From positions 56,154-120,153 of the forward strand of contig NZ_FOFS01000015.1 of NCBI RefSeq assembly GCF_900111015.1: a DNA stretch of 64,000 nucleotides, given 5' to 3'. Shown here in pieces: positions 8,612 through 17,030 of the stretch. The notes beneath the pieces were generated by a model. It was not told the origin of the DNA. It did not search any database and saw only the letters and a program-made list of their open reading frames with translations. Position 1 is the first letter of the stretch; the number at the start of each line of letters is the position of its first letter. A program made the translations under genes and the position numbers. This stretch comes from Solimonas aquatica (GTDB lineage: Bacteria; Pseudomonadota; Gammaproteobacteria; Nevskiales; Nevskiaceae).

Positions 8612-9162
8612 GTGGAGACGATGTACTTGTCGCCAGACAGCGGGGGCTCGCCGATGTGCTGGTAGTTCCAGTATGGCGGAAACATGAGCAGGCGCCCGCG
8701 GCGGGCTTCCACGCGCAGGCCCAGATCCGGGAAGGCGGTGCCGCCGCCTTCTTGCACATCATTCAGATACCAGAGAAACACCAGGTAGCGGTTGGCAACG
8801 CCGTAGATGCTGTCGAAGTGCAGCTGAAAGCCTTCGTCGCCGCCGCGGCGATAGCGTTTGAGAATGAGGTCGGCACACTGCGGCGAGTCCGGGATGGGAA
8901 TCGTCAGCCGCAGATCCTCGTTGTAACGGGCCAGGGCATGCGTGAGCTTGTGGCGGAACAGGTTGAGAAAACCGGGATTGGCGACACGGCTCAGGTTGAG
9001 CTCGGTCCAGGCGCTGCGCTCGAGGCCCGCGTGGCGGCCACGGCCATTGGGCTGGTGCTGTGCGGCGGAGTGTTCGAAGGACTCGATCATGCCGGCGCAG
9101 ATTTCGGCGTCCAGATCGCCATCGTAAACCCGGATGAAGCGGCGCATGTCATAAGGCTGCAT
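8596..9162 (-). CDS. 2OG-Fe(II) oxygenase, prolyl 4-hydroxylase-like
   Basis: A 188-aa single-domain enzyme. The iron triad is His115-x-Asp117 (QLHFDS) and His169 (YQHIGE), and Lys179 (GDKYIVSTY) is placed to bind 2-oxoglutarate. It resembles the small prolyl 4-hydroxylase-fold enzymes (PKHD/YbiX class) that hydroxylate protein side chains. I prefer the ATG at 9162; an upstream TTG at 9207 or the ATG at 9147 are alternatives, and none has a strong ribosome-binding site. It is the only minus-strand gene in this modification cluster and is divergent from the TPR-Asp/Asn hydroxylase gene, with a 57-bp gap that must carry both starts. Confidence 0.82.
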   Translation of the reverse strand: MQPYDMRRFIRVYDGDLDAEICAGMIESFEHSAAQHQPNGRGRHAGLERSAWTELNLSRVANPGFLNLFRHKLTHALARYNEDLRLTIPIPDSPQCADLILKRYRRGGDEGFQLHFDSIYGVANRYLVFLWYLNDVQEGGGTAFPDLGLRVEARRGRLLMFPPYWNYQHIGEPPLSGDKYIVSTYLLF

Positions 9163-9219
9163 GCCATGAATTATGCTTGAACTCTGCCGCGCCGCGCGCG
9201 CGATCAACCGGGAACCGCC

Positions 9220-10527
9220 GTGAATGCTTCAGCTGGGCAAGAGGGTATTGAGCAGCTTCTGATGCGGGCGCGTCAGAAGCTGGCGGCGGGCGCTGCGGAC
9301 GAGGCGGTGCGCGAGTACGAGGCGCTGCTGGAGGCCGAGCCCAATCATCTGGAGGCGCTCAACGCCGTGGGCATGTGGGCACTGCGGGGCGGCAATCAGC
9401 CACGGGCTTTGCGGCTGCTGCGTCAGGCGCTGAGCTGTGCACCGGAGGATGCCTTGAGCCTGAGCAATCTGGCGCAGGTACATCATGCCGGCGGTGATCT
9501 GGAGGCGGCCCTGCAATGCTATCGCCAGCTCCTGCAGGCTCAGCCCGGCGCATATGCCGCCCGCCTGTCGGCGGCGCGATTGCTGGAGCTGCAGGGGCAG
9601 CCCGGTGTTGCCCTGCCGCATTATTTCCGGGCGATTTCCGATGCGCAGCGCGAGGGCCGCTGGCTCAGCCAGGACTCGACGCCGCGTGCCCTGCGGGAGC
9701 TGGTGCTGCATGCCATGCGCACCGTGGATCACGGCCGCGAGGCCCTGTTTCAGCCCATGCGCCAGCGCTGGCAGCAGCGCTACGGTATGGGCGAAATGCG
9801 GCGGGTGGAAAAAGCGCTGCGCATCTATCTGGGACAGCTCGCCCCGGATTATCCCGATCCGCATCAGCGTCCGACTTTTCTGTTTCTGCCCGATCTGCCG
9901 GCCTCGCCGTATCTCGACAAGCGCCGCATCGTCCAGACCCAGCAGCTGGAGGACAACTGGCGGGCGGTGCGCGAGGAGCTGGAAGGCCTGCTGCAGGCGC
10001 AGTTCAAGGGCGCAGAACGCGTGTTTCACAACGACGCGCTGGAGCAGGCCAATCTGCGCGGCAACGGCCGTGATCCGAAGTGGAATGGCTTTTACTTCGA
10101 GCGCCACGGCGAGCAGCGCCAGGACAATCGCCTCGCCTGCCCGCGGACCACGGCCCTGCTCGACACCCTGCCGCTGTGCCGGATTCGCGACCATTCCCCG
10201 GAGACCATGTTCTCGGCGCTCTGGCCGGGCACGCACCTGCTGCCGCATCAGGGCATCACCAACACGCGCGTGGTGGGTCATCTGGCCTTGATTGTGCCGC
10301 CGGATTGCGCCTTGCGCGTCGTCGACCAGACGTATCACTGGCGCGAGGGCGAGGTGGTGGTCTTCGATGACACCTATATGCATGAAGCCTGGAATCGCAG
10401 TGAACAGCTGCGTGTGGTGCTGATCTTCGATCTCTGGCATCCGGACCTGAGTGCCGCCGAGTGCGAGATGATTGCCGAGCTGGTTGCTGCAATTGGTGAT
10501 TTTCGAGTTGCCGCCGAGCGTTTCTGA
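9220..10527 (+). CDS. TPR-containing aspartyl/asparaginyl beta-hydroxylase
   Basis: A 435-aa protein starting with GTG. The N-terminal half has TPR-like repeats (about residues 5-160). The C-terminal half is an Asp/Asn beta-hydroxylase domain: His343-Gln-Gly (HQGITNTR), the substrate-side Arg, then HLALIVPP and His388 (YMHEAWN). The HxG plus distal His pattern, 45 residues apart, is that of the two-His AspH/LpxO family, which lacks a carboxylate iron ligand. These enzymes hydroxylate Asp/Asn in proteins or acyl chains of lipid A; the TPR part favours a protein partner. The next gene, a hydroxylase-sulfotransferase fusion, starts 13 bp downstream, so the two are surely co-transcribed. Confidence 0.85.
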   Translation: MNASAGQEGIEQLLMRARQKLAAGAADEAVREYEALLEAEPNHLEALNAVGMWALRGGNQPRALRLLRQALSCAPEDALSLSNLAQVHHAGGDLEAALQCYRQLLQAQPGAYAARLSAARLLELQGQPGVALPHYFRAISDAQREGRWLSQDSTPRALRELVLHAMRTVDHGREALFQPMRQRWQQRYGMGEMRRVEKALRIYLGQLAPDYPDPHQRPTFLFLPDLPASPYLDKRRIVQTQQLEDNWRAVREELEGLLQAQFKGAERVFHNDALEQANLRGNGRDPKWNGFYFERHGEQRQDNRLACPRTTALLDTLPLCRIRDHSPETMFSALWPGTHLLPHQGITNTRVVGHLALIVPPDCALRVVDQTYHWREGEVVVFDDTYMHEAWNRSEQLRVVLIFDLWHPDLSAAECEMIAELVAAIGDFRVAAERF

Positions 10528-10540
10528 AGAGACCTGAACC

Positions 10541-12382
10541 GTGAAGTTATCCCGCTGCTTTTTTCGTCTGCCGCTGCGCTTTGATGTCGAGCGTCTGCAG
10601 GAGGAAGTCCGCGCGCTGCCGGACGCTGCGTGGTCGCGGCATCCCACGGGATATGCCGGCAACAGTGCGGTGCGTCTGATCAGCGTCAATGGCGGGGAAA
10701 ACGATGACATGACCGGCGGCCCCATGCAGCTCACCGCCCATCTGCAGGCCTCGCCCTACATCCAGCAGGTGCTGTCGGTATTCAACACGGTGTGGAGCCG
10801 TTCACGGCTGATGAAACTGGCGCCGGGCGCGGTGGTGCCCGAGCATGCCGACATCAACTATCACTGGGTGCATCGCGTGCGCGTGCATATTCCGGTGTTC
10901 ACGCGCCCGGAAGTGAGTTTCCACTGCGGCGATGAGCAGCTGCACATGCGCGAAGGCGAGGCCTGGATCTTCGATAGCTGGCGCCGTCATCGCGTGGAGA
11001 ATCGCAGCGAGATCGAGCGCGTGCATCTGGTCGCCGATACCACCGGCAGTGCCTCGTTCTGGAATCTGGTGGAGTCCGGCGAACAGGCGGCGCGGTTTGT
11101 GGGTTATCGGCCGGGACAAAGCGTGCGGCTGTTTACCGAGCAGAACACGATCGTCAGGGTGATGCCGCCTTCCGAGGTCGAGCAGCTGCTACTGGACCTG
11201 CTGCCGGAGCTCGACCCGGAAGCCGGCCTGGTCGATGCCGTGCAGGCGGTCTCGACATTCTCCGCGCTGCTGCAGGCCTTCTGCCGCGACTGGCGTCAGC
11301 TCTGGTCGGTTTATGGTGATGATGCAGCGGGTGGTGCCCAGTACACCCACATGCTGGAAGTGCTGCGTGAACAGGGCGCGCGCCTCGGGCAAGGCTTGCG
11401 CGTGCGCAGCAATGGCACGCCCATCATGCGGGTGGTCAATGCGCGTTTGCTCTACGCCCTGAATCTGGAGCTGCGTGCCGAGCCTGGCGTCGCCACGCCG
11501 GCCAAGCCCGCCGTGCAGGGGCCCGTTGCGCAGCCCCGCAGGCCGCGTATCGACCGGCCGCTGTTCATCGTCGCGGCGCCGCGCTCCGGCAGCACGCTGC
11601 TGTTCGAAACCCTGGCCTGCACGCCGCAGTTCTGGACCCTGGGCGGTGAGGCGCACTGGCTGGTGGAGAGTCTGCCGCCGCTGCGGCCGGGGGCGCCGGG
11701 TGTCGACAGCAACCGCCTGGTTGCGCAGCAGGCCAGCGTCGATATTCAGCAGACCATCCTTTCCGGCGTGCAGGACAAGCTGCAGAACCTGATGCAAAAG
11801 CCTTGGCAGCCGGGCGATCCGCTCGCGTTGCGGTTTCTGGAAAAGACGCCGAAGAATGCGCTGCGGATTGCATTTTTCAACCGCATCTTTCCTGACGCCC
11901 GCTTCCTGTTTCTCTGGCGCGATCCGCGGGAGAACATCAGCAGCATCATCGAGGCCTGGAAGTCAGGGCGTTGGGTGACTTATCCGCGCCTGCAAGGCTG
12001 GGATGGACCCTGGTCCCTGTTGTTGCCGCCGGGCTGGCAGCAGCTGCGCGGGCGCCCTTTGGGTGAAATTGCCAGCTTGCAGTGGCGCGCCACCAATGAG
12101 ATCGTCCTGGAAGATTTTCAGGCCATTGAGCCTGAGCGCAGGATGGTGCTGTCCTACCAGCAGCTGATCGAGCAGCCCGGCGAATCGATACAGCGCATCT
12201 GTCGCTTCGCCGATATCGTCTTCGACGAGGCCTTGCGTGAACGCGTGTCACATGAGCTGCCCCTGTCGCGCTATACACTCACGGCGCCAGACCGCGAGAA
12301 ATGGCGGCGCAATGCCGAGGAAATCGAACCTTGTCTGGAAGGTCTGCAGGCGTGCTGGCGACGCCTGCAGGCGTTGTCGTGA
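10541..12382 (+). CDS. Asp/Asn hydroxylase-sulfotransferase fusion protein
   Basis: A 613-aa, GTG-started bifunctional protein. The N-terminal domain (about residues 1-170) is an Asp/Asn hydroxylase-like cupin, with His102-x-Asp104 (PEHADINYHW) and His150 (WRRHRVEN). Here the motif is HxD, a full facial triad, unlike the HxG of the preceding gene. From about residue 338 there is a sulfotransferase domain with the PAPS loop RPLFIVAAPRSGSTLLFE and LFLWRDPRENISSI as the 3'-phosphate region. The fusion suggests that one substrate is both hydroxylated and sulfated, or that the new hydroxyl group itself is the sulfate acceptor. It is co-directional with the TPR-hydroxylase and the small secreted protein gene that follows. 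Confidence 0.85.
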   Translation: MKLSRCFFRLPLRFDVERLQEEVRALPDAAWSRHPTGYAGNSAVRLISVNGGENDDMTGGPMQLTAHLQASPYIQQVLSVFNTVWSRSRLMKLAPGAVVPEHADINYHWVHRVRVHIPVFTRPEVSFHCGDEQLHMREGEAWIFDSWRRHRVENRSEIERVHLVADTTGSASFWNLVESGEQAARFVGYRPGQSVRLFTEQNTIVRVMPPSEVEQLLLDLLPELDPEAGLVDAVQAVSTFSALLQAFCRDWRQLWSVYGDDAAGGAQYTHMLEVLREQGARLGQGLRVRSNGTPIMRVVNARLLYALNLELRAEPGVATPAKPAVQGPVAQPRRPRIDRPLFIVAAPRSGSTLLFETLACTPQFWTLGGEAHWLVESLPPLRPGAPGVDSNRLVAQQASVDIQQTILSGVQDKLQNLMQKPWQPGDPLALRFLEKTPKNALRIAFFNRIFPDARFLFLWRDPRENISSIIEAWKSGRWVTYPRLQGWDGPWSLLLPPGWQQLRGRPLGEIASLQWRATNEIVLEDFQAIEPERRMVLSYQQLIEQPGESIQRICRFADIVFDEALRERVSHELPLSRYTLTAPDREKWRRNAEEIEPCLEGLQACWRRLQALS

Positions 12383-12411
12383 TCAGCAGCAGTGAGGATG
12401 AGGCCGGTGTG

Positions 12412-12684
12412 ATGAAGAAAATGTCGCGAACGTATCTGATGACTTTTGCGCTTCTGCTGTCCTGGCAGGCGATGGCGCAGGATGAGGCGCCCGTGGCCGC
12501 GCCGGAAGCGCAGCCGGTGGTGCAGACGCCGCCGGAAGAGAAGATCTGCACCCTGGAGCGCAACACGGGTTCCAATATTCCGCGCAAGGTCTGCCTGACC
12601 AAGGCGCAGCGCGATGCCATGCGGGCGCAAAGCCAGCAGGGATTGCGCGACGCGCATTTGAATACGCCGGCCGCAAGCCGGTGA
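12412..12684 (+). CDS. Small secreted two-cysteine protein
   Basis: A 90-aa protein with a cleavable signal peptide (MKKMSRTYLMTFALLLSWQA, cut near AMA-QDE). An Ala/Pro-rich stretch and a compact core follow, with two Cys 20 residues apart (KICTLERNTGSNIPRKVCLT). Similar small periplasmic proteins with a Cys-TGS-Cys core occur in gammaproteobacteria without known function. The ATG at 12412 gives the signal peptide; an in-frame GTG at 12379 overlapping the previous stop is an alternative. Position directly after the fusion gene makes it a possible substrate or chaperone of the modification enzymes; that is speculation. Confidence 0.7.
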   Translation: MKKMSRTYLMTFALLLSWQAMAQDEAPVAAPEAQPVVQTPPEEKICTLERNTGSNIPRKVCLTKAQRDAMRAQSQQGLRDAHLNTPAASR

Positions 12685-12703
12685 AAAATGCCGCCTCACC
12701 GGC

Positions 12704-13615
12704 GTGGCGGCGTCATTGAGCAGCGCCTCCCGCAAGACCCAGCTCTGGTTGGCCTTCGCCACCATCTACCTCGTCTGGGGCTCCACCTATCTGGCCATCC
12801 GCATCGGCGTGCACGAGGCGCCGCCGATGTTGCTGGCGGGGCTTCGCTTCGCGCTTGCCTCGCCCCTGATGGTGGCTTATGCGCTCTGGCGTGGTGATCG
12901 CTTTCCCAGGGCGCGGCGTGATTATCTGATCGTGGCCAGCACCGGCATTCTGATGCTGGTCGGTGGCAACGGCCTGGTGACCTGGGCGGAGCAGTGGGTG
13001 GCTTCGGGGCAGACCGCGCTGATCGTCGCTACCTCCGCGCTGTGGATCGCCTGGTTCGGCAGCTTTGGCAGCAAGGGCGTGGCGCTGAATGTGGTGACGG
13101 TGCTTGGCTTGTTGCTCGGCTTTGCCGGTGTGGCCCTGCTGGTCGGTGATGGCCTGCATGCAACGGCGGCGCCGGCTGCGGCCTATGTGGCATTGGTGAT
13201 TTCGCCGATCGCCTGGGCGGCGGGTTCGATTCTCTCGCTGCGCTATCCCTTGAGCTGCGGACCGATGATGGCGGCCGCGCTGCAGTCGAGCGTCGGCGCC
13301 GTGGTCCTGTGCGGTGCCGGTCTGCTGCACGGCGATGCGCAGCGCTGGGTGTGGACGCCGGCGGTGCTGGGCTCGGTGCTGTATCTGGCGGTGTTCGGTT
13401 CTTTCGTCGCCTACAACGCCTATTACTGGCTGGTGCACGCCACCACGCCGGCGCAGCTGAGTACCTACGCCTACGTGAACCCTGCCGTGGCGGTCCTGCT
13501 CGGCTGGCTGATTCTGGGAGAACGGCTCAGCGCCATGCAGCTCGCCGGCATGGCGGTGATTCTGGTCTCGGTGCTGGCGGTGAATCTCAAGGCGATGCGC
13601 CGCAAGCCGGCATGA
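12704..13615 (+). CDS. EamA/DMT family exporter (YedA-like)
   Basis: A 303-aa inner-membrane protein with about ten hydrophobic segments and two EamA repeats. The N-terminal LVWGSTYLAIRIG and the C-terminal YAYVNPAVAVLLGWLILGE are hallmarks of the drug/metabolite transporter superfamily, which usually exports amino acids or metabolites. The start is the GTG at 12704; a TTG at 12716 is possible. Its stop overlaps the next start (ATGA at 13612-13615), so it is translationally coupled to the peptide-binding protein, an unusual pairing of an exporter with an importer. Confidence 0.85.
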   Translation: MAASLSSASRKTQLWLAFATIYLVWGSTYLAIRIGVHEAPPMLLAGLRFALASPLMVAYALWRGDRFPRARRDYLIVASTGILMLVGGNGLVTWAEQWVASGQTALIVATSALWIAWFGSFGSKGVALNVVTVLGLLLGFAGVALLVGDGLHATAAPAAAYVALVISPIAWAAGSILSLRYPLSCGPMMAAALQSSVGAVVLCGAGLLHGDAQRWVWTPAVLGSVLYLAVFGSFVAYNAYYWLVHATTPAQLSTYAYVNPAVAVLLGWLILGERLSAMQLAGMAVILVSVLAVNLKAMRRKPA

Positions 13616-15189
13616 GCTGGCGGCTTGCAGCGGTGCTCGCGCTGCTGATGCTGTCCGGCATCGTATGCGCCGCCAGCGAGAACCGGCTGCGCATCGGCAA
13701 CAACGCCGAACCCGAGTCGCTGGACCCGCAGCGTGCTTCCAGCGTCAGCGCGCTGAACATCATCCGCGATCTCGACGAGGGGCTGGTGCAGCTCGATGCG
13801 CAGGGACAGCCGCAGCCGGCTGCCGCGCAGAGCTGGCAGCGCGATGCCTCGGGGCTGGTCTACACCTTCACGCTGCGTCCGTCGGCGCGCTGGTCGGACG
13901 GCAGTGCCTTGCAGGCACAGGATTTCGTCGCGGCCCTGCGTCGCGCGGTGGACCCGCGCAACGGCGCGCCCTTCGCCCAGCTGCTGTCGCCCATTGCACA
14001 GGCCGAGGCGATCATGGCCGGGCATGCCACGCCCGAATCGCTGGGCGTGGCGGCCTTGGACGCGCAGCAGCTGCGCATCACGCTGGCACGACCCACGCCG
14101 CAGTTTCTGGCGCTGCTCGCACATCCTGTGAGCTTTCCCCTGCATGGCCCGAGCTGGCAGCGCTACGGCGCCGGCTTTGCGCGTGCCGGCAGGATGCTCA
14201 GCAATGGCGCCTATCAGCTGCGCGACTGGGTGGTGCATGACCGTATCGAACTGGTCCGCAATCCGCATTACTGGAACGCGGGCACGGTGCGCATCGCCCA
14301 GGTCAGCTATTACGCCATCGACGATGTCGATGCCGAGCTCAAGCGCTATCTGGCCGGCGAGCTGGACATCACCGCGCAGATTCCGCTGGTGCAGGCGCCG
14401 CAGCTGCGCCGCGAGCGCGGCGCCGAGCTGCGTCTGGCGCCGTATCTGGGCACTTACTATCTGGGCTTGAACGTGCGCCGTGCGCCGCTCGATGATCCGC
14501 GTCTGCGTCGCGCGCTGAGCCTGGCCATCGACCGCAAGCTGATCGTCGACAAGGTCATGAACGGACTCGCCGCGCCCGCCGCAAGCTGGGTGCCGCCGGG
14601 CACCGCCGACTACAGCCCGCAGACGCCGGACTGGGCGCAGTGGCCGCGCGCGCAGCAGCTGGCCGAGGCGCGGCGCCTGTATCGCGAGGCGGGCTACACG
14701 AGCGAGCATCCGCTGCACATCGAGCTGCGCTACAACCAGCATGATGATCACCGGCGCATCGCCATCGTGGTGGCCGCGATGTGGAAGCAGTGGCTGGGCG
14801 TGCAGACGCAGCTGCTTGGCGAGGAGAACAAGGTGTTTCTCGCCAACCGTCGCGCCGGTCACATCACGCAGGTGTTCCGCGCGTCCTGGATCGCCGATGA
14901 TCAGGATGCCGCCGGCTTCCTGCAGGTGCTGGCCAGCGGCAACGGGCGCAATGACACCGGCTTTGCCGATGCCGCTTACGATGCGTTGCTGGCGCAGGCC
15001 GCTGCGCAGGGGGAGGCGCCATCGCGTCGCGCGAGGCTGGAAGAAGCCGAGCGTTATCTGCTGGCGCAGCAGCCGCTGATTCCTCTGTACTTCTATCTCT
15101 CCAAACATCTGCTGAGCCCGCGCGTGCAGAATTGGCAGGATCATGTTCTGGATTATCACTACAGCAAGGATCTGTGGCTGGCGCCTTGA
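13612..15189 (+). CDS. Peptide ABC transporter substrate-binding protein (OppA-like, SBP family 5)
   Basis: A 525-aa periplasmic binding protein. After the signal peptide (about residues 1-20, GIVCA-ASE), the family 5 pattern is clear: NAEPESLDPQ, YTFTLRPSARWSDGSAL, YQLRDWVVHDRIELVRNPHYWN and the C-terminal ALSLAIDRKLIV. It should capture oligopeptides for the permeases encoded just downstream. The cysteine near the signal peptide end is not in a good lipobox, so it is probably soluble in the periplasm. Confidence 0.88.
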   Translation: MSWRLAAVLALLMLSGIVCAASENRLRIGNNAEPESLDPQRASSVSALNIIRDLDEGLVQLDAQGQPQPAAAQSWQRDASGLVYTFTLRPSARWSDGSALQAQDFVAALRRAVDPRNGAPFAQLLSPIAQAEAIMAGHATPESLGVAALDAQQLRITLARPTPQFLALLAHPVSFPLHGPSWQRYGAGFARAGRMLSNGAYQLRDWVVHDRIELVRNPHYWNAGTVRIAQVSYYAIDDVDAELKRYLAGELDITAQIPLVQAPQLRRERGAELRLAPYLGTYYLGLNVRRAPLDDPRLRRALSLAIDRKLIVDKVMNGLAAPAASWVPPGTADYSPQTPDWAQWPRAQQLAEARRLYREAGYTSEHPLHIELRYNQHDDHRRIAIVVAAMWKQWLGVQTQLLGEENKVFLANRRAGHITQVFRASWIADDQDAAGFLQVLASGNGRNDTGFADAAYDALLAQAAAQGEAPSRRARLEEAERYLLAQQPLIPLYFYLSKHLLSPRVQNWQDHVLDYHYSKDLWLAP

Positions 15190-15279
15190 GGCTGCGCGCC
15201 AGCTGCGGGCGTGGCTTACGCGCTGCGCCCCCAGCCGCGCCACGATGACTGCGATGCGCATGCGCCTCGGGGTTGGCGC

Positions 15280-16203
15280 ATGCTGAATCTCGTGCTGCGT
15301 CGCCTGCTCACCGGCATTCCCACGCTCTTGCTGCTGCTGACCTTGTGCTTCTTTCTCATGCGGCTGGCGCCCGGCGGGCCGTTTGATCGCGAACGCAGTC
15401 TGCCGCCGGCCGTCGAGACGGCGCTGCGGGCCGAATACCATCTCGATGAATCGCTGTGGCAGCAATACCGGCGTTATCTCGGTGGCATCGCGCAAGGCGA
15501 CTTCGGGCCTTCGTTCCAGTACGAGGGCTATCGCGTGCAGGAACTGATTGCCGCCGGCCTGCCGGTGTCGCTGCAGCTGGGCGGTGCGGCCTTGCTGCTC
15601 GCGCTGCTGGCGGGCGGCGCGCTGGCGGTGCTCGCGGTGCGAAAGCCCGGCGGCCCGCTGGATCGTGCCTTGATGAGCCTCACGCTGCTGGGCATCTGCC
15701 TGCCCAATTACGTGGTGGCGCCGCTGCTGGTGCTGTTGTTCGCGCTGACGCTGGGCTGGCTGCCCGCCGGCGGCTGGCAGCCCGGACAGTGGCGCGATCT
15801 GGTGCTGCCGGTCGCGGCGCTGGCCCTGCCGCAGATCGCCTACATCGCCCGCATTCTGCGCAGCAGCCTGCTGGAGACCTTGGCGGCGCCCTACATCCGC
15901 GCGGCACGGGCGCGCGGCTTGTCCGAGAGCCGCGTGCTGCTGGTGCATGCGATCAAGCCGGCCCTGCTGCCCTTGATCTCGTATCTCGGGCCGGCGGCCG
16001 CGGCCCTGCTCACCGGTTCGGTGGTCATCGAGCAGGTGTTCGGCATCCCGGGCCTGGGCCGTTACTTCGTGCAGGCGGCGCTGAACCGCGACTACACCCT
16101 GGTGCTGGGGGTGGTGACGCTGTATGGCGCGCTGGTGTTGCTCTGCAATCTGCTGGTGGATCTGGCTTACGGCGCGCTGGACCCGCGCCAGCGTGCCGCA
16201 TGA
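15280..16203 (+). CDS. Peptide ABC transporter permease (OppB-like)
   Basis: A 307-aa permease, the usual OppB length. The N-terminus MLNLVLRRLLTGIPTLLLLL is typical. The EAA loop that docks the ATPase is at YIRAARARGLSESRVLLVHAIKPAL, and VIEQVFGIPGLGRYFVQAA is a further OppB hallmark. I chose the ATG at 15280 because the family N-terminus starts there. It overlaps the OppC-like gene by 4 bp. Confidence 0.88.
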   Translation: MLNLVLRRLLTGIPTLLLLLTLCFFLMRLAPGGPFDRERSLPPAVETALRAEYHLDESLWQQYRRYLGGIAQGDFGPSFQYEGYRVQELIAAGLPVSLQLGGAALLLALLAGGALAVLAVRKPGGPLDRALMSLTLLGICLPNYVVAPLLVLLFALTLGWLPAGGWQPGQWRDLVLPVAALALPQIAYIARILRSSLLETLAAPYIRAARARGLSESRVLLVHAIKPALLPLISYLGPAAAALLTGSVVIEQVFGIPGLGRYFVQAALNRDYTLVLGVVTLYGALVLLCNLLVDLAYGALDPRQRAA

Positions 16204-17030
16204 GTCTGCTGCGCCGTCTGCCGCGTTCCGCACAGCTGGCCTTGCTGCTGTTGATGCTGCTCGCGCTCGCTGCCATGCTGGTGCCGCTGCTCAGTCCATA
16301 TGCCTGCGATCAGATCGATTTCGGCGGTGTCTGGTCGGCGCCGCCGGGCCTGCAGGCTGCGCACTGGCTGGGCACCGACAGCCTGGGCCGTGATCTGCTG
16401 GTGCGCGGCTTCTGCGGTGCGCGCGTGTCCTTGCTGGTGGGGCTGGTCGGCACCCTGGTGGCCCTGCTCATCGGCGTGAGTTACGGCGCGCTGGCCGGTT
16501 ACTTCGCCGGCAGGCTCGACGCGCTGATGATGCGCGTGGTGGACGTGCTCTACGCGCTGCCCTTCATGTTTCTGGTGATCGTGCTGATGGCCTTGTTCGG
16601 TCGGCATTTCCTGCTGTTGTTCGTGGCCCTGGGCGCCGTGCTGTGGCTGGACATGGCGCGGCTGGTGCGTGGCCAGACCCTGGCGCTGCGCGAACGCGAG
16701 TTTGTGGCGGCGGCACGCCTGGCGGGCCTGAGCGAGCTGCAGATCCTGCGCCGTCACATCCTGCCCAATCTGGCCGGCGTGGTGATCGTCTATGCCACGC
16801 TGACCGTGCCGCAGGTGATCCTGGTGGAATCCTTCATCAGCTTCCTCGGCCTGGGCGTGCAGGAGCCGCTGACCAGCTGGGGCGTGCTGATCAACGACGG
16901 CGCGCGCGAGATGCAGTCCAGCATCTGGCCGCTGCTGATTCCCTGTCTGCTGCTGCTGCTCACCTTGCTGTGTCTCAACCTGATCGGTGAAGCGCTGCGC
17001 GCGGCGCTGGAGCCGCAGGTGCGGCGATGA
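16200..17030 (+). CDS. Peptide ABC transporter permease (OppC-like)
   Basis: A 276-aa permease with the OppC signature HWLGTDSLGRDLLVRGFCGARVSL, the EAA loop EFVAAARLAGLSELQILRRHILP and the terminal ESFISFLGLGVQEPLTSWG. It partners the OppB-like protein. Start and stop overlap both neighbours by 4 bp (ATGA), so translation is coupled along the operon. Confidence 0.9.
   Translation: MSLLRRLPRSAQLALLLLMLLALAAMLVPLLSPYACDQIDFGGVWSAPPGLQAAHWLGTDSLGRDLLVRGFCGARVSLLVGLVGTLVALLIGVSYGALAGYFAGRLDALMMRVVDVLYALPFMFLVIVLMALFGRHFLLLFVALGAVLWLDMARLVRGQTLALREREFVAAARLAGLSELQILRRHILPNLAGVVIVYATLTVPQVILVESFISFLGLGVQEPLTSWGVLINDGAREMQSSIWPLLIPCLLLLLTLLCLNLIGEALRAALEPQVRR

Noticed and set aside
13471..16233. 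Very long antisense open frame opposite the Opp genes
   Set aside because: A by-product of GC-rich codon use; composition (Gln/Arg/His-rich) is not protein-like, while the plus strand holds clear Opp genes.
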